Origin: Bolinopsis microptera
Taxonomy: Eukaryota; Ctenophora; Tentaculata; Lobata; Bolinopsidae
Reading direction: 5' to 3'
Length of the DNA stretch: 14,804 nt
NCBI RefSeq assembly: GCF_026151205.1
Contig: NC_087077.1
Span: 20,917,510 to 20,932,313 of the forward strand
Shown: positions 1 to 8,156 of the stretch, in pieces
Numbering within the stretch: the stretch's first letter is position 1
Layout: each line of letters begins with the position of its first letter
Notes under the pieces: model-generated
What the model saw: the letters and a program-made list of their open reading frames with translations, nothing else
Told to the model about the DNA's origin: nothing
Database searches by the model: none
Translations under genes and position numbers: made by a program

Positions 1-868
1 ATGAATTTATTATGGGCGAAATAATTGCCCGCTGATGGCTGCAATAGCACATGGTAGCATTATGACTTATTATATTCTGTAAATATACAGGGGGGGGGGG
101 GGGGGGGGGGGGGGCCGGGGGCAAGTCAGTGTGCAACCTTTTGGGCTTATAACATAGCCATTTTTTTCTGTTTGAGTAAATTTGAAAATCTGATTGTTGT
201 CCGTCGAACTTTGAATCACTTATACTGAAAATACTGAATACTCGTCTGGAAAATCGCCTGATCCCACGAAATGAGTAGCTCATCTTTGTAGCTAGAGCTT
301 CCATGTTTTCAGGACAAATGTAATTTTATGGCCAAACACATTGTATTACAATTTGACACCAATCATTCAAAGTATCTAAAAAAGGTAAAAACAAATCTTC
401 ATTCGAAAAAATAAACATTATCGTTTTTTTATTTGATAATACATAGATTGATCGAATGAGTGATGATATCAACTATCAAATCATATCAGAAAGATTCATC
501 TCAGTGACCTATAGAGTATGGAGCCCCCCCCCCCCCCTATCACATAGCAATTTTTCTGTTTGAGGAGAATTCTGTTGCCAAAATTTGAAATTCTGATTGC
601 TGACCTTCAAACTTTGAATCGCCTATACTCGTAATTTTAATGGCTAGACACATTGCATTACAATTTGACTCGATCCAATCATCCAAAATATATTAAAAAA
701 ATGAAAATCAATCTTTCACACCCCCCCCCCCCCCCCCCCTATAGTAAAAACAGCAATCTTCAGCATTTTATCAGGTGTTGTCTGGTATGCGATCATAAAA
801 TATGCATTTTCTAAGATTATTATTTCCGTTTTCTCTTTTAAATTTCGCAGCATTACTGCTCCTTTACA
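1..868. repeat. Non-coding 5' flank with two diverged copies of a repeat module bordered by G/C runs
   Basis: No gene is visible. Two stretches, about 149-405 and 538-717, resemble each other: both carry CATAGC, TTTTTCTGTTTGAG, a TTTGAAA..CTGATTG segment, AACTTTGAATC and, later, ACACATTG.ATTACAATTTGAC. The first copy has roughly 85 extra bases in its middle, so one copy carries an indel. A 25-nt G run (90-114) precedes the first copy, a 14-nt C run (524-537) precedes the second, and a 19-nt C run (721-739) follows it. This looks like an old dispersed repeat family; I cannot name it. Confidence 0.55.
830..850 (+). promoter_or_regulatory. Candidate 3' splice acceptor before the receptor ORF
   Basis: A pyrimidine-rich stretch ends in TTTCGCAG at 850, 18 bases before the ATG at 869. 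The receptor frame stays open back to this point, so the ATG-containing exon may begin at 851 and an upstream exon, coding or 5' UTR, may exist. No such exon was recognised. Confidence 0.4.
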
Positions 869-2284
869 ATGCTCCTTCACCTCCGGATAATAATTCTGAT
901 GATATACTGCACTACGTGTCCTTTCAGTTCTCTATCAACAGCATTAGGTACAAGTACAGGTTCTACTGAACCTACTCTTACTCCTGAACTGACTACTTCC
1001 GCTCCTGGACCGAATAATCCTCCTCCTAAACTGGCTTCTCATCCTCCTGGACCAACTACTCCTACTCCTAAACTGGCTTCTCATCCTCCTGGACCGAATA
1101 CTCCTACTCCTAAACTGGCTTCTCATCCTCCTGGACCAACTACTCCTACTCCTAAACCGGCTTCTCATCCTCCTGGACCGAATACTCCTACTCCTAAACT
1201 GGCTTCTCATCCTCCTGGACCGAATACTCCTACTCCTAAACTGGCTTCTCATTCTCCTAGACCAACTACTCCTACTCCTAAACTGGCTTCTCATCCTCCT
1301 GGACCGAATACTCCTACTCCTAAACTGGGTTCTCATCCTCCTGGACCGAATACTCCTACTCCTAAACTGGCTTCTCATCCTCCTGGACCGAATACTCCTA
1401 CTCCTAAACTGGCTTCTCATCCTCCTGGACCGAATACTCCTACTCCTAAACTGGCTTTTCATCCTCCTGGACCGAATACTCCTACTCCTAAACTGGCTTC
1501 TCATCCTCCTGGACCGAATACTCCTACTCCTAAACTGGCTTCTCATCCTCCTGGACCGAATACTCCCACTTCTAAACTGGCTTCTCATTCTCCTGGACCG
1601 AATACTCCTACTCCTAAACTGGCTTCTCATCCTCCTGGACCGAATACTCCTACTCCTAAACTGGCTTCTCATCCTACTGGACCGAATACTTCTACTTCTA
1701 AACTGGCTTCTCATTCTCCTGGACCGAATACTCCTACTCCTAAACTGGCTTCTCATCCTCCTGGACCGAATACTCCTACTCCTAAACTGGCTTCTCATCC
1801 TACTGGACCGAATACTTCTACTTCTAAACTGGCTTCTCATCCTCCTGGACCGAATACTCCTACTCCTAAACTGGCTTCTCATCCTCCTGGACCGAATACT
1901 CCTACTCCTTTAATAACATATGATGTTCATGATAGGGTTACAACAGAGCCTCGTCTTATTTCTACAGTGATAACAATACTTAGTCCCGAAGTAATAACTT
2001 TTCCTGAACCGACTACTCCTAAACCGACGACTCCTGCTCCTATAACGTCCCCTCCAGTTGTGATAACTTTTCATGAAAATTTCACACACAAAGAGGACAG
2101 CACAGCCAACAACAAGAACCAAGGAACAGAAACGCCAACCGAAGAACTAATATCACCGGCTAACCCTAGAGAACAAGATAAAAAGTCTAATGACACAGTT
2201 AACTCTGACGTTCCTAAAAGTGTGCTGCTAAATCTGATCGCGAGCTGTAACAGTATCTTGGCAATTTTTGAAGACATATCTTGA
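869..2284 (+). CDS. Secreted/ectodomain part of a mucin-like stalked 7TM receptor (5' part of a frame-broken gene)
   Basis: The 471-codon frame opens with a hydrophobic segment (residues about 4-27) that reads as a signal peptide. A short Thr-rich linker follows, then 21 full and one partial copies of a 14-residue unit, consensus PPGPNTPTPKLASH, over residues 45-347. A second Pro/Thr-rich linker follows, with potential N-glycosylation sites at NFT and NDT. The last 20 residues, beginning SVLLNLIASCNSILAIF, turn hydrophobic and then hit TGA. The next ORF overlaps, continues as a 7TM protein and has no ATG of its own before TM3. The simplest reading is one gene whose product is an O-glycosylated extracellular stalk on a 7TM domain, with one base lost near 2272-2281. 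Ligand and function are unknown. An alternative is a separate secreted Pro/Thr-rich protein. Confidence 0.6.
   Translation: MLLHLRIIILMIYCTTCPFSSLSTALGTSTGSTEPTLTPELTTSAPGPNNPPPKLASHPPGPTTPTPKLASHPPGPNTPTPKLASHPPGPTTPTPKPASHPPGPNTPTPKLASHPPGPNTPTPKLASHSPRPTTPTPKLASHPPGPNTPTPKLGSHPPGPNTPTPKLASHPPGPNTPTPKLASHPPGPNTPTPKLAFHPPGPNTPTPKLASHPPGPNTPTPKLASHPPGPNTPTSKLASHSPGPNTPTPKLASHPPGPNTPTPKLASHPTGPNTSTSKLASHSPGPNTPTPKLASHPPGPNTPTPKLASHPTGPNTSTSKLASHPPGPNTPTPKLASHPPGPNTPTPLITYDVHDRVTTEPRLISTVITILSPEVITFPEPTTPKPTTPAPITSPPVVITFHENFTHKEDSTANNKNQGTETPTEELISPANPREQDKKSNDTVNSDVPKSVLLNLIASCNSILAIFEDIS
1001..1910 (+). repeat. 42-bp in-frame tandem array (about 21.6 copies)
   Basis: The unit is 42 bp and encodes 14 residues (PPGPNTPTPKLASH and close variants). 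Most copies differ from each other by only a few bases, so the array has been homogenised recently. Variants include PTTPTP, SPGP, PTGP with NTSTSK, KPASH, KLGSH and KLAFH. Units 15-17 (1589-1714) and 18-20 (1715-1840) show the same ordered triplet SPG/PPG/PTG, a 126-bp higher-order duplication. Each unit carries several Ser/Thr next to Pro, typical of mucin-type O-glycosylation sites, plus one Lys and one His. Confidence 0.95.
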
Positions 2285-3294
2285 ACAGCATCATCGTATT
2301 TTACTACAAAAACAACAGAACCAATCTCCCATCTGTCCTATACTTCCGGAACGGACTTTGTGATATTATCAGTTCAATCGGATTCTTGCTTCAAGTCCCT
2401 TCAGTTGTTTCTATTCTGAACAAAAGTACCCCGATAAGCCTGCCTTTTCTCAGTTACTTGATAACAACAGTTTCTGTTAGGATGAGTGTCTTCATGAACT
2501 GTGTACTGGGTGTGGTCGGATGTATCAACATTCTCAACCCTTGCTACCGGGTAAACAGAAAGAAAGTCACACTCTCTACCTCCGTCTACTTAGCCGTCTG
2601 GACTGCAATAGCTACCCTTGATGTCTGGCTGTACTCAACAAAAGTTGGACTAAAGAATAAAGTCTATTTGATTAAGTCGATGATTCTGAAAGCCGAACCA
2701 GGATTTTCTATTGCCAGCCTCACTGGACCAAAAGGAGCAAAGTCAACCTCACTTTCCCAAGGAGAAATTGTCTTGGTACAGTTCCTTACACCCATAGCTA
2801 TTCCAGCTCTGCTTTGTTTCGTACTCATGATAGTCCAGATAGTTCATCTGAATAAAATGCAAATTGTGGGTAGACCTGAACAAAATCCAGACGCCACAAA
2901 TAAAGAGGTTTCAGGAAAAATGAAGAACAAAAAAAGAGTAAAGCAAAGTAGCAATCAGAAGGCAGCCACCACGATCCTGATTGTGACCACGATCTATGTA
3001 CTGACCTCAATCATCTCTGTTGCTGCGTGGCTGGTGGTCTACAGAGACCATCTTGGAGGAGGAGACGAAAAGATGAAGAAACTCTCCTGGGTAGAGTTGG
3101 GTGTCATCTACTTCTCTACTTCTACTCTTCCTCTACTCTGCTCTACTCTGACGCCTCTAACTCTACTCACCAGAAGTGATGTCATGCAGCTCTACCTACA
3201 AAATGCACTGAGGAAAATATCCGCGTCATGCAAAGTTTCGAGCAACAGAACTGGAGCGGTTGAACTTCAAGGAATCACCAAATGCAAAAATTAA
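2281..3294 (+). CDS. Rhodopsin-like 7TM region (3' part of the frame-broken receptor gene)
   Basis: This frame has no ATG until 2482, inside TM3, so it needs translation from upstream. Counting from codon 2281: LNSIIVFYY (1-9) is the second half of TM1, with the conserved Asn at 2. TM2 is about 17-40 with the conserved Asp at 28, TM3 about 52-87, TM4 98-119, TM5 163-190, TM6 230-254 and TM7 270-296. A basic third intracellular loop (KNKKRVKQ) and a short C-tail follow. The Asn-to-Asp spacing (26) is close to the class A value (28). Departures from class A: Gly80 sits where DRY Arg is expected; the TM3 and second-loop cysteines are absent; NPxxY is replaced by TPLTLL. The frame needs -1 relative to the upstream ORF. 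It could be a divergent orphan receptor, a recent pseudogene, or an intact gene with one assembly error. Confidence 0.65.
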   Translation: MNSIIVFYYKNNRTNLPSVLYFRNGLCDIISSIGFLLQVPSVVSILNKSTPISLPFLSYLITTVSVRMSVFMNCVLGVVGCINILNPCYRVNRKKVTLSTSVYLAVWTAIATLDVWLYSTKVGLKNKVYLIKSMILKAEPGFSIASLTGPKGAKSTSLSQGEIVLVQFLTPIAIPALLCFVLMIVQIVHLNKMQIVGRPEQNPDATNKEVSGKMKNKKRVKQSSNQKAATTILIVTTIYVLTSIISVAAWLVVYRDHLGGGDEKMKKLSWVELGVIYFSTSTLPLLCSTLTPLTLLTRSDVMQLYLQNALRKISASCKVSSNRTGAVELQGITKCKN

Positions 3295-3604
3295 AGAAAA
3301 TATTAACTGCTCTGTGTGAGCTAGACTAGACACGTGGATACTGGTTGGGAGGTGAGACACATGAAAATGATTCTGATTTCGATTGGTTGCCAAAACAAGC
3401 TGATTGACTTATGGTTGTTTAATTTTAGAAAAATATGGTCCACCTTCCACTAATATGTATCTAAGCGCTATTATAGACAATTAAGTATTTTTTTATCAAG
3501 ACACTTATTTTACTTCGGAGTATTCCAACTGCCACATTGTTACACAAGTGCAACCAGCCAATTACAGGAAGCCGAAGGATTTGTTTTTAGCCAGTGACGG
3601 TTAA
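3295..3604. other. Intergenic or intronic sequence, no gene seen
   Basis: AT-rich sequence follows the receptor stop codon. I see no canonical AATAAA near the stop, no splice-bounded exon and no recognisable RNA gene. Confidence 0.5.
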
Positions 3605-3842
3605 GGTAGTGTGTACGCATACTTTCTTCGCTCGAGACTTTGCTGCAATGTGCAGCTCCTCATTTAACCCTCACTCCCGATTTCTCGAGTATTCGGCTGA
3701 GTAGACCGGGGGCTGCATAGACCACTCAGGATCCTTAGCTGAACGTCAACGACGCTCACCCCACGACCAGGCAGACAGTGGGATTTGAACCCGCAACCTC
3801 ACGATTGCAAAGCTGGCGTTCTAACCAACTGCGCTACCTGGC
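3605..3842 (-). mobile_element. tRNA-derived SINE
   Basis: On the minus strand a tRNA-like head starts near 3842. It has a perfect A box (TAGCGCAGTTGG, complement of 3825-3836) and a perfect B box (GGTTCAAATCC, complement of 3781-3791), the internal RNA polymerase III promoter. The anticodon loop reads TTTGCAA, resembling tRNA-Ala(TGC). The acceptor stem and anticodon stem pair poorly, and about 160 bases of unrelated body follow, down to about 3605. A tRNA head plus tRNA-unrelated body is the standard SINE layout. The family, the exact 3' end and the target-site duplications are not clear. Confidence 0.75.
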
Positions 3843-5353
3843 CGTTGGTTAGACTTTCAATAATGCCTCTGGGTAGTGCTCCTCAATCAATCAAAAATAT
3901 CTAACTGTGTTGAAGATATAGTTTGAAATTTAAATGACAGTCCACGATCGTTATTGTATTGAATATTTTGTCTATGTGTACAGATTTTTAGCCATAACTT
4001 AACTACGGACAGATGCATGCAAAATTACGGGGCAAACTTTAGCTTGCGTTTACCTCTTGATATATTTTGGATTTTTAATTAAGGGCGTTTAACGTTTACA
4101 ATAGCCCACTTACTTCAATATTAGCCCATGTTTCTTGTATTTTGGACAGAATAGTTGCCCGCTCATTATTATATATCAGCAGCTGCTATAACAGCATTAA
4201 TATATAACCTTTTTATTATATAATTTTTTATAAAATATCTTGTAAACTAGAGATTTGTTGACAGATAACTTCTTAGTTCTTTCATTCAAATTTCTGATTG
4301 TTTCTGAATTAGAATAGACTCATTCCAGTTGAATAACGTATCGACATTTCTACGTCATACTCATATTCTGAAATAGTATTAATTCAATTATAACGATCAA
4401 TATTTACATTAAAAATTTGACGACGAAATTTATTTCAAACAAAATATATAACTGTAAAATAGTTTTTAACGAAATCGGAGCAAAATGAACACAAAACTGA
4501 CAAAATTTATCAAATAGGGCTCATCTGAAAATTAACGAATAGCGTGACGTGTACAAGAGATAAAAGATTAAAAGAGATAAAAGAAATTAATGGACAGCAG
4601 CGGAGTTAAATTTAAACGAAAATATTACTATTTACACGTCACTCAACTGTGTTAGATTGTTCAACTCTGTTTCGTCGTTTGAGTGTTGGTTTCTTTTCAA
4701 CTTAAAATCGGGCTTTAATCTTTCTGTTGATGAGTGATGTTCCTCTATCTACGTAGTGCTTTGCTAGTTGCTTATCTTCGAAAGGTATTGATTAAGATTA
4801 ATGAACTATACAGTATACACTATCCTGAAAAGCTTTCTATTCTAGTTGTCACCGAGGTAAAAGTATATTGCTGCAACTTATACAATTAAACTTTTATTTA
4901 CGAACAGTTAATAAGCTCTCCCTCTAGAGTGTAGAATCATGTTCTACCCCACTTAATTCTATGATTCTAACTAATTTCACGCCCAAGTTATGCTCTTTAC
5001 TTCAATCAGAAGTGGAGTTATCTAGATTTGTATGTCGTGAAAACATTAAAAAATGGAGTGGCCAATTGCGCAAAACTGTACCATATTCGGAATTTCTACC
5101 CGAGCCAAATTTGGTCCTAATGGGTATCTTGAGGTGTTCCAATTATCAAACCTCGTGGTATAAATTATATAGACGGGAATGTTACCAGATCTAATATTTT
5201 AGTTAAGTTTAGAATACTCGGTATTCGGTAAGTGTTGGGAAGGTGTGAACATGTGACTAGTTACCATGGTAACACAACGCCAATTAGATAGGTCGCTCCT
5301 ACAGTCTTCAAGTTAATGGTACTAGTATTCAAGTCTAACAAACTCCGCCGCAG
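3843..5353. other. AT-rich sequence without a recognised gene
   Basis: Short frames here (for example 4961-5194) show no conserved motif, coiled coil or splice context. I searched for upstream GCC2 coiled-coil exons and found none I can support. A perfect 9-bp inverted repeat, TAGAATCAT (4932-4940) and ATGATTCTA (4961-4969), flanks 20 bases. A segment near 4880-4910 (TTTATTTAC..AGTTAATAA..AGCTCT) weakly resembles one near 8600-8635, perhaps fragments of one dispersed repeat. Confidence 0.45.
5260..5273. promoter_or_regulatory. Perfect palindromic RFX-type X-box
   Basis: GTTACCATGGTAAC is a perfect 14-bp palindrome and matches the RFX-family X-box consensus (GTNRCC, short spacer, RGYAAC). It lies 80 bases upstream of the first recognised GCC2 exon. 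Whether it is used is unknown. Confidence 0.4.
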
Positions 5354-5493
5354 GAAGAGGTTGAGAGGGAACGTGAGCTGAGAGTAGCGATAGGAGGGCA
5401 GTTTGAGAGCTATAAAGTTAGAGTACACAGTGTGTTGAAGCAACAGAAGAACAATGATGTCGTTATTGGAATCAGCGAACACGAGGCTATAGT
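5354..5493 (+). CDS. GCC2: GCC2/GCC185 golgin, exon with the KVRVHSVLKQQK segment
   Basis: After CCGCAG the frame encodes charged coiled coil (EEVERERELRVAIGGQ), then FESYKVRVHSVLKQQKNND, which I recognise as the very conserved segment of GCC2 (GCC185), a peripheral trans-Golgi golgin. The exon ends in GT before GTGAGT at 5494 (phase 2). It cannot start further left than 5339 because of an in-frame TAA, so it is an internal exon. GCC185 is a long coiled-coil tether that captures endosome-derived carriers, such as those with mannose-6-phosphate receptors, at the trans-Golgi. The first roughly thousand residues expected for the family are not found in this window. Confidence 0.85.
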
Positions 5494-5515
5494 GTGAGTA
5501 TGTTACTAAGATTGC

Positions 5516-5750
5516 GTATTACGTGATAAATCCTTTGTGCCGAGGAGAAACGCTTGCGGAGGAGACTTTCCTCCTGTGGCTCAGGAGTCAGGACATATTA
5601 CGTAATCACCTTTTGAACGATTTTTTACCCCCCCCCCCCCCCCTCCGTAATCAGTTTTACACACAGCTATCGTGTCACAATTACACTAGCGTAATCTTTT
5701 GGAAACCCCCCTTCCCCTCGGCTGATTACGTGATATGTGAACGACCCCTT
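5516..5750. repeat. Intronic repeat-like element with recurring CGTAATC motifs and a C16 run
   Basis: TTACGTGATA occurs at both ends (near 5518 and 5725). CGTAATC recurs inside, at about 5601, 5646 and 5690, usually followed by a T-rich stretch. A 16-nt C run occupies 5628-5643. The right end has GTGAACGACCCCTTACG. This has the look of a non-autonomous transposon or satellite-like insert within the GCC2 intron; I cannot assign a family. Confidence 0.35.
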
Positions 5751-5876
5751 ACGACAGAGATCAACTATAGTTCGGTAATCATTTTCATCGCATCCATCCG
5801 ATAGCTCTTATTATTGTTGGTATTATGTTGTGAAAATACGATTGTCACGAACACTAAATATCTAGTGCTATTTCAG

Positions 5877-6053
5877 AATCCAGCTTAGTAAAGAGTTGGA
5901 GATGTTGAAATGTCAGGTACACGAACTAAAGATGTCACGTGACACAGTCACGTGTCAGAGCGAGGGTTTAGAGGATGAACTGTCGGCTGTTATTGGTAAT
6001 CTGGAACGGATAGAAAGGGAGAGCACGGAAAGGGAAAAGTTTTATTTGGAGAG
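5877..6053 (+). CDS. GCC2: GCC2/GCC185 coiled-coil exon
   Basis: The exon begins after TATTTCAG with one base that completes the split codon of the previous exon (GT plus A, Val), then runs IQLSKELEMLKCQVHEL and on through Glu/Arg/Leu-rich heptads. It ends in AG before GTAAAG (6054), phase 2. Translation is continuous across both junctions without a stop. Strong coiled-coil character fits the rod of GCC2. Confidence 0.85.
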
Positions 6054-6230
6054 GTAAAGTTACTTTAAGTAATACCGTGCCGTTTCTTTTATTCTGTGCC
6101 ACCACTGAGCCACCATGTTAATTATCCTAAAAATACGAGCATTCCTTTAATCTAAAACCTTAGATATATATCGAACATGGAGATACCCCCTGTGGTTTCT
6201 TTTTACTAATTCTACAAGTTTCTCTTTCAG

Positions 6231-6399
6231 AGATAACCGTTTCTACTTCAGAGTAAGGGAGTTAGAGGAGTCCGTGCTTGACAAGGAGCAGCAGATCTAC
6301 AACAACCTGCAGAGCGCAGCAGCGAGCCGCGCGGCTCTCACTGATTCGTACACCAGGACTATAGAGCAGACTAACTCCTCCAACAAGGATGCCTCTCAG
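6231..6399 (+). CDS. GCC2: GCC2/GCC185 coiled-coil exon
   Basis: The acceptor TCTCTTTCAG ends at 6230. The first A joins AG of the previous exon to give Arg. The product reads DNRFYFRVRELEESVLDKEQ and on through Ala/Leu heptads to SSNKDASQ, ending at CAG before GTACCG (phase 0). All three introns so far are GT/AG and preserve frame, which supports the model. Confidence 0.85.
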
Positions 6400-6594
6400 G
6401 TACCGCTGTTTACTTTTCATCAAATATATGTTAAAATAGGTTATTTTGAATTGAGTCTTTATACCTACATGTATTGTATGGTTTCTGCTTCTATTTAGTT
6501 TAGTGTGGTTTACAATAAATGATGTTTTAATTTTGTCTTTGCCTTATGATGAGTTATACTTTAGTTCACTTTAACACATTTGCTAACATCACTC

Positions 6595-6670
6595 ACAGTC
6601 AGCCGCTCTGACATGGTTAACCACCTTCCTTGTGTTGTTGGTTAATCATATGAGCGGGATATAAATACCT
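6595..6670 (+). mobile_element. Putative 3' end of a CR1/L2-like retroelement or SINE
   Basis: The sequence contains a short stem-loop (TTAACCA with TGGTTAA) and then GAGCGGGATATAAATACC, directly followed by the ATTTC microsatellite. A stem-loop, a TATAAAT-type tail and a simple repeat are typical of L2/CR1-clade LINE tails and the SINEs that copy them. No coding part is present. Confidence 0.35.
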
Positions 6671-6809
6671 CATTTCATTTCATTTCATTTCATTTCATTT
6701 CATTTCATTTCATTTCATTTCATTTCATTTCATTTCATTTCATTTCATTTCATTTCATTTCATTTCATTTCATTTCATTTCATTTCATTTCATTTCATTT
6801 CATTTCATT
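6671..6809 (+). repeat. (ATTTC)n pentanucleotide microsatellite, about 28 units
   Basis: CATTT/ATTTC is repeated without interruption for 139 bases inside a GCC2 intron, in ATTTC orientation on the sense strand. It probably grew from the tail of the retroelement-like sequence just upstream. Confidence 0.97.
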
Positions 6810-6810
6810 A

Positions 6811-6870
6811 TAAAAGCCTGTATTTTTATAGTCTATATTATAAAAGCCTGTAATTGTAAAGCCTATATTA
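6811..6870 (+). repeat. 30-bp tandem duplication
   Basis: TAAAAGCCTGTA starts both units (6811-6840 and 6841-6870), and both end in CTATATTA. A few bases differ between the units. It abuts the ATTTC microsatellite. Confidence 0.8.
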
Positions 6871-7027
6871 TATAAATATTTTAGGCTCCACACATTATAT
6901 GAATACAATGTCGTGCTAAGTTTTTAGAAAGAATATGACCTACCTTCTTGAGAGCTAAACTATTAGAGCAGTCGTTTTTATTAAATCACAAACACCCCTC
7001 TCACAAGTCTGACTGAGAATATTGCAG

Positions 7028-7159
7028 ATGCTACTGAACAGGATTACACGTCTAGAAGCAGAGCTGACCGCTAGTGTGGCTCTCACTCCTTCCTTCTCCA
7101 CTGAGCCGGTAGAGAGTACTCCTGCTGCTCGACCTCCGCGAGTCAGGCTGGGGGCTGAG
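7028..7159 (+). CDS. GCC2: GCC2/GCC185 exon, coiled coil passing into a Ser/Thr/Pro-rich linker
   Basis: The acceptor ATATTGCAG ends at 7027. The exon is 44 codons in phase 0: MLLNRITRLEAELTASVAL continues the coiled coil, then TPSFSTEPVESTPAARPP is a disordered linker, ending LGAE before GTCAGT. In GCC2 a comparable unstructured stretch precedes the Rab-binding and GRIP region. The exon ends in phase 0. Confidence 0.75.
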
Positions 7160-7410
7160 GTCAGTGTTCAATCTCTCAATTAGAACCAAATATTGGGTTT
7201 CATTTTGGTAAAATAGGGAGATGAAAAAAATCCCCAAATACAATGATTTAATTTCGGGTACGAAATGTGGCAGATTTCGGTAAAAGTTCCCGTATTTTCG
7301 TTCCCAAATCATAAATATGTCTCGTAAGGTAGCTAACCATGTAACCATGTTACATTTCGTTTTTTTTCGACAAAGGTAATCTACAAATCTTAGTCAAGTG
7401 TTTCTATAAT

Positions 7411-7459
<49 letters not shown>
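7411..7459 (+). repeat. G49 homopolymer
   Basis: 49 consecutive G, preceded by CTATAAT and followed by TCATGATT. It forms the left border of the small repeat-like module at 7461-7706. Confidence 0.9.
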
Positions 7460-7460
<1 letters not shown>

Positions 7461-7706
7461 CATGATTATTTTTGAGAGTCCCCGACGAAAATGGTCAAAT
7501 TTTCATTCTCAAAAATTATTTTTGAGAAACGTTTCCAGGAGATAGAGGCGAAAAAACTCATTCTCAAAAATTGATTGCACTGAGTCTCAATTGGACCACA
7601 TTGCACTGATATGAAGAATGATTTGGTATATCACTATTTTTGAGTGGACAATTTTTGAGAAATGAGAAATCCATGCTGAATTTTCTCACATTCAAAAATA
7701 ATTATG
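7461..7706. mobile_element. Small MITE-like module with imperfect terminal inverted repeats between two G runs
   Basis: The left end CATGATTATTTTTGAG (7461) and the complement of the right end, CATAATTATTTTTGAATG, match at most positions. Inside, ATTTTTGAGA and its complement recur several times in alternating orientation; one pair forms a near-perfect palindrome around 7504-7530. No coding capacity. The family is unknown and it could equally be a satellite fragment. Confidence 0.35.
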
Positions 7707-7712
7707 GGGGGT

Positions 7713-7948
<236 letters not shown>

Positions 7949-8048
7949 TTTTGGTATTTCCCGGCGGGGCAAATTTTAAAACAAAAAAAAATCTCATTAC
8001 CCCCCCCCCCCCCCCAAATTAAAAAAAACCCCCCCTTTTTTTTTCACC

Positions 8049-8085
<37 letters not shown>

Positions 8086-8156
8086 GAAAACCCCCCCCCC
8101 CCTCCCCCCCTCCTCCCCTATTTGAAAAAATTCAAAATATTGACTGTTTAAAATGA

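Noticed and set aside
944-1882. Open minus-strand frame giving an Arg/Ser-rich repeat protein
   Set aside because: It is the antisense shadow of the 42-bp array. The period is a multiple of three and no stop falls in the unit, so openness carries no evidence of coding.
1001-1910. CRISPR-like array
   Set aside because: Units are contiguous coding repeats without unique spacers, in a eukaryotic gene.
2260-2284. Programmed -1 ribosomal frameshift joining the stalk and 7TM frames
   Set aside because: The T5 run lies before a TGA in the target frame, so slipping there stops translation. No slippery heptamer is present in the permitted interval 2272-2281.
2247-2287. Mini-intron joining the two receptor frames
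   Set aside because: A GTAACA...ACAG pair exists, but it would be about 40 bases long, would remove the start of the second TM1 half and does not restore the frame.
3768-3842. Functional tRNA-Ala gene
   Set aside because: Acceptor and anticodon stems do not pair properly and a SINE body follows.
4961-5194. 77-codon frame as an upstream GCC2 exon
   Set aside because: No coiled coil, no splice-site support and no recognisable motif.
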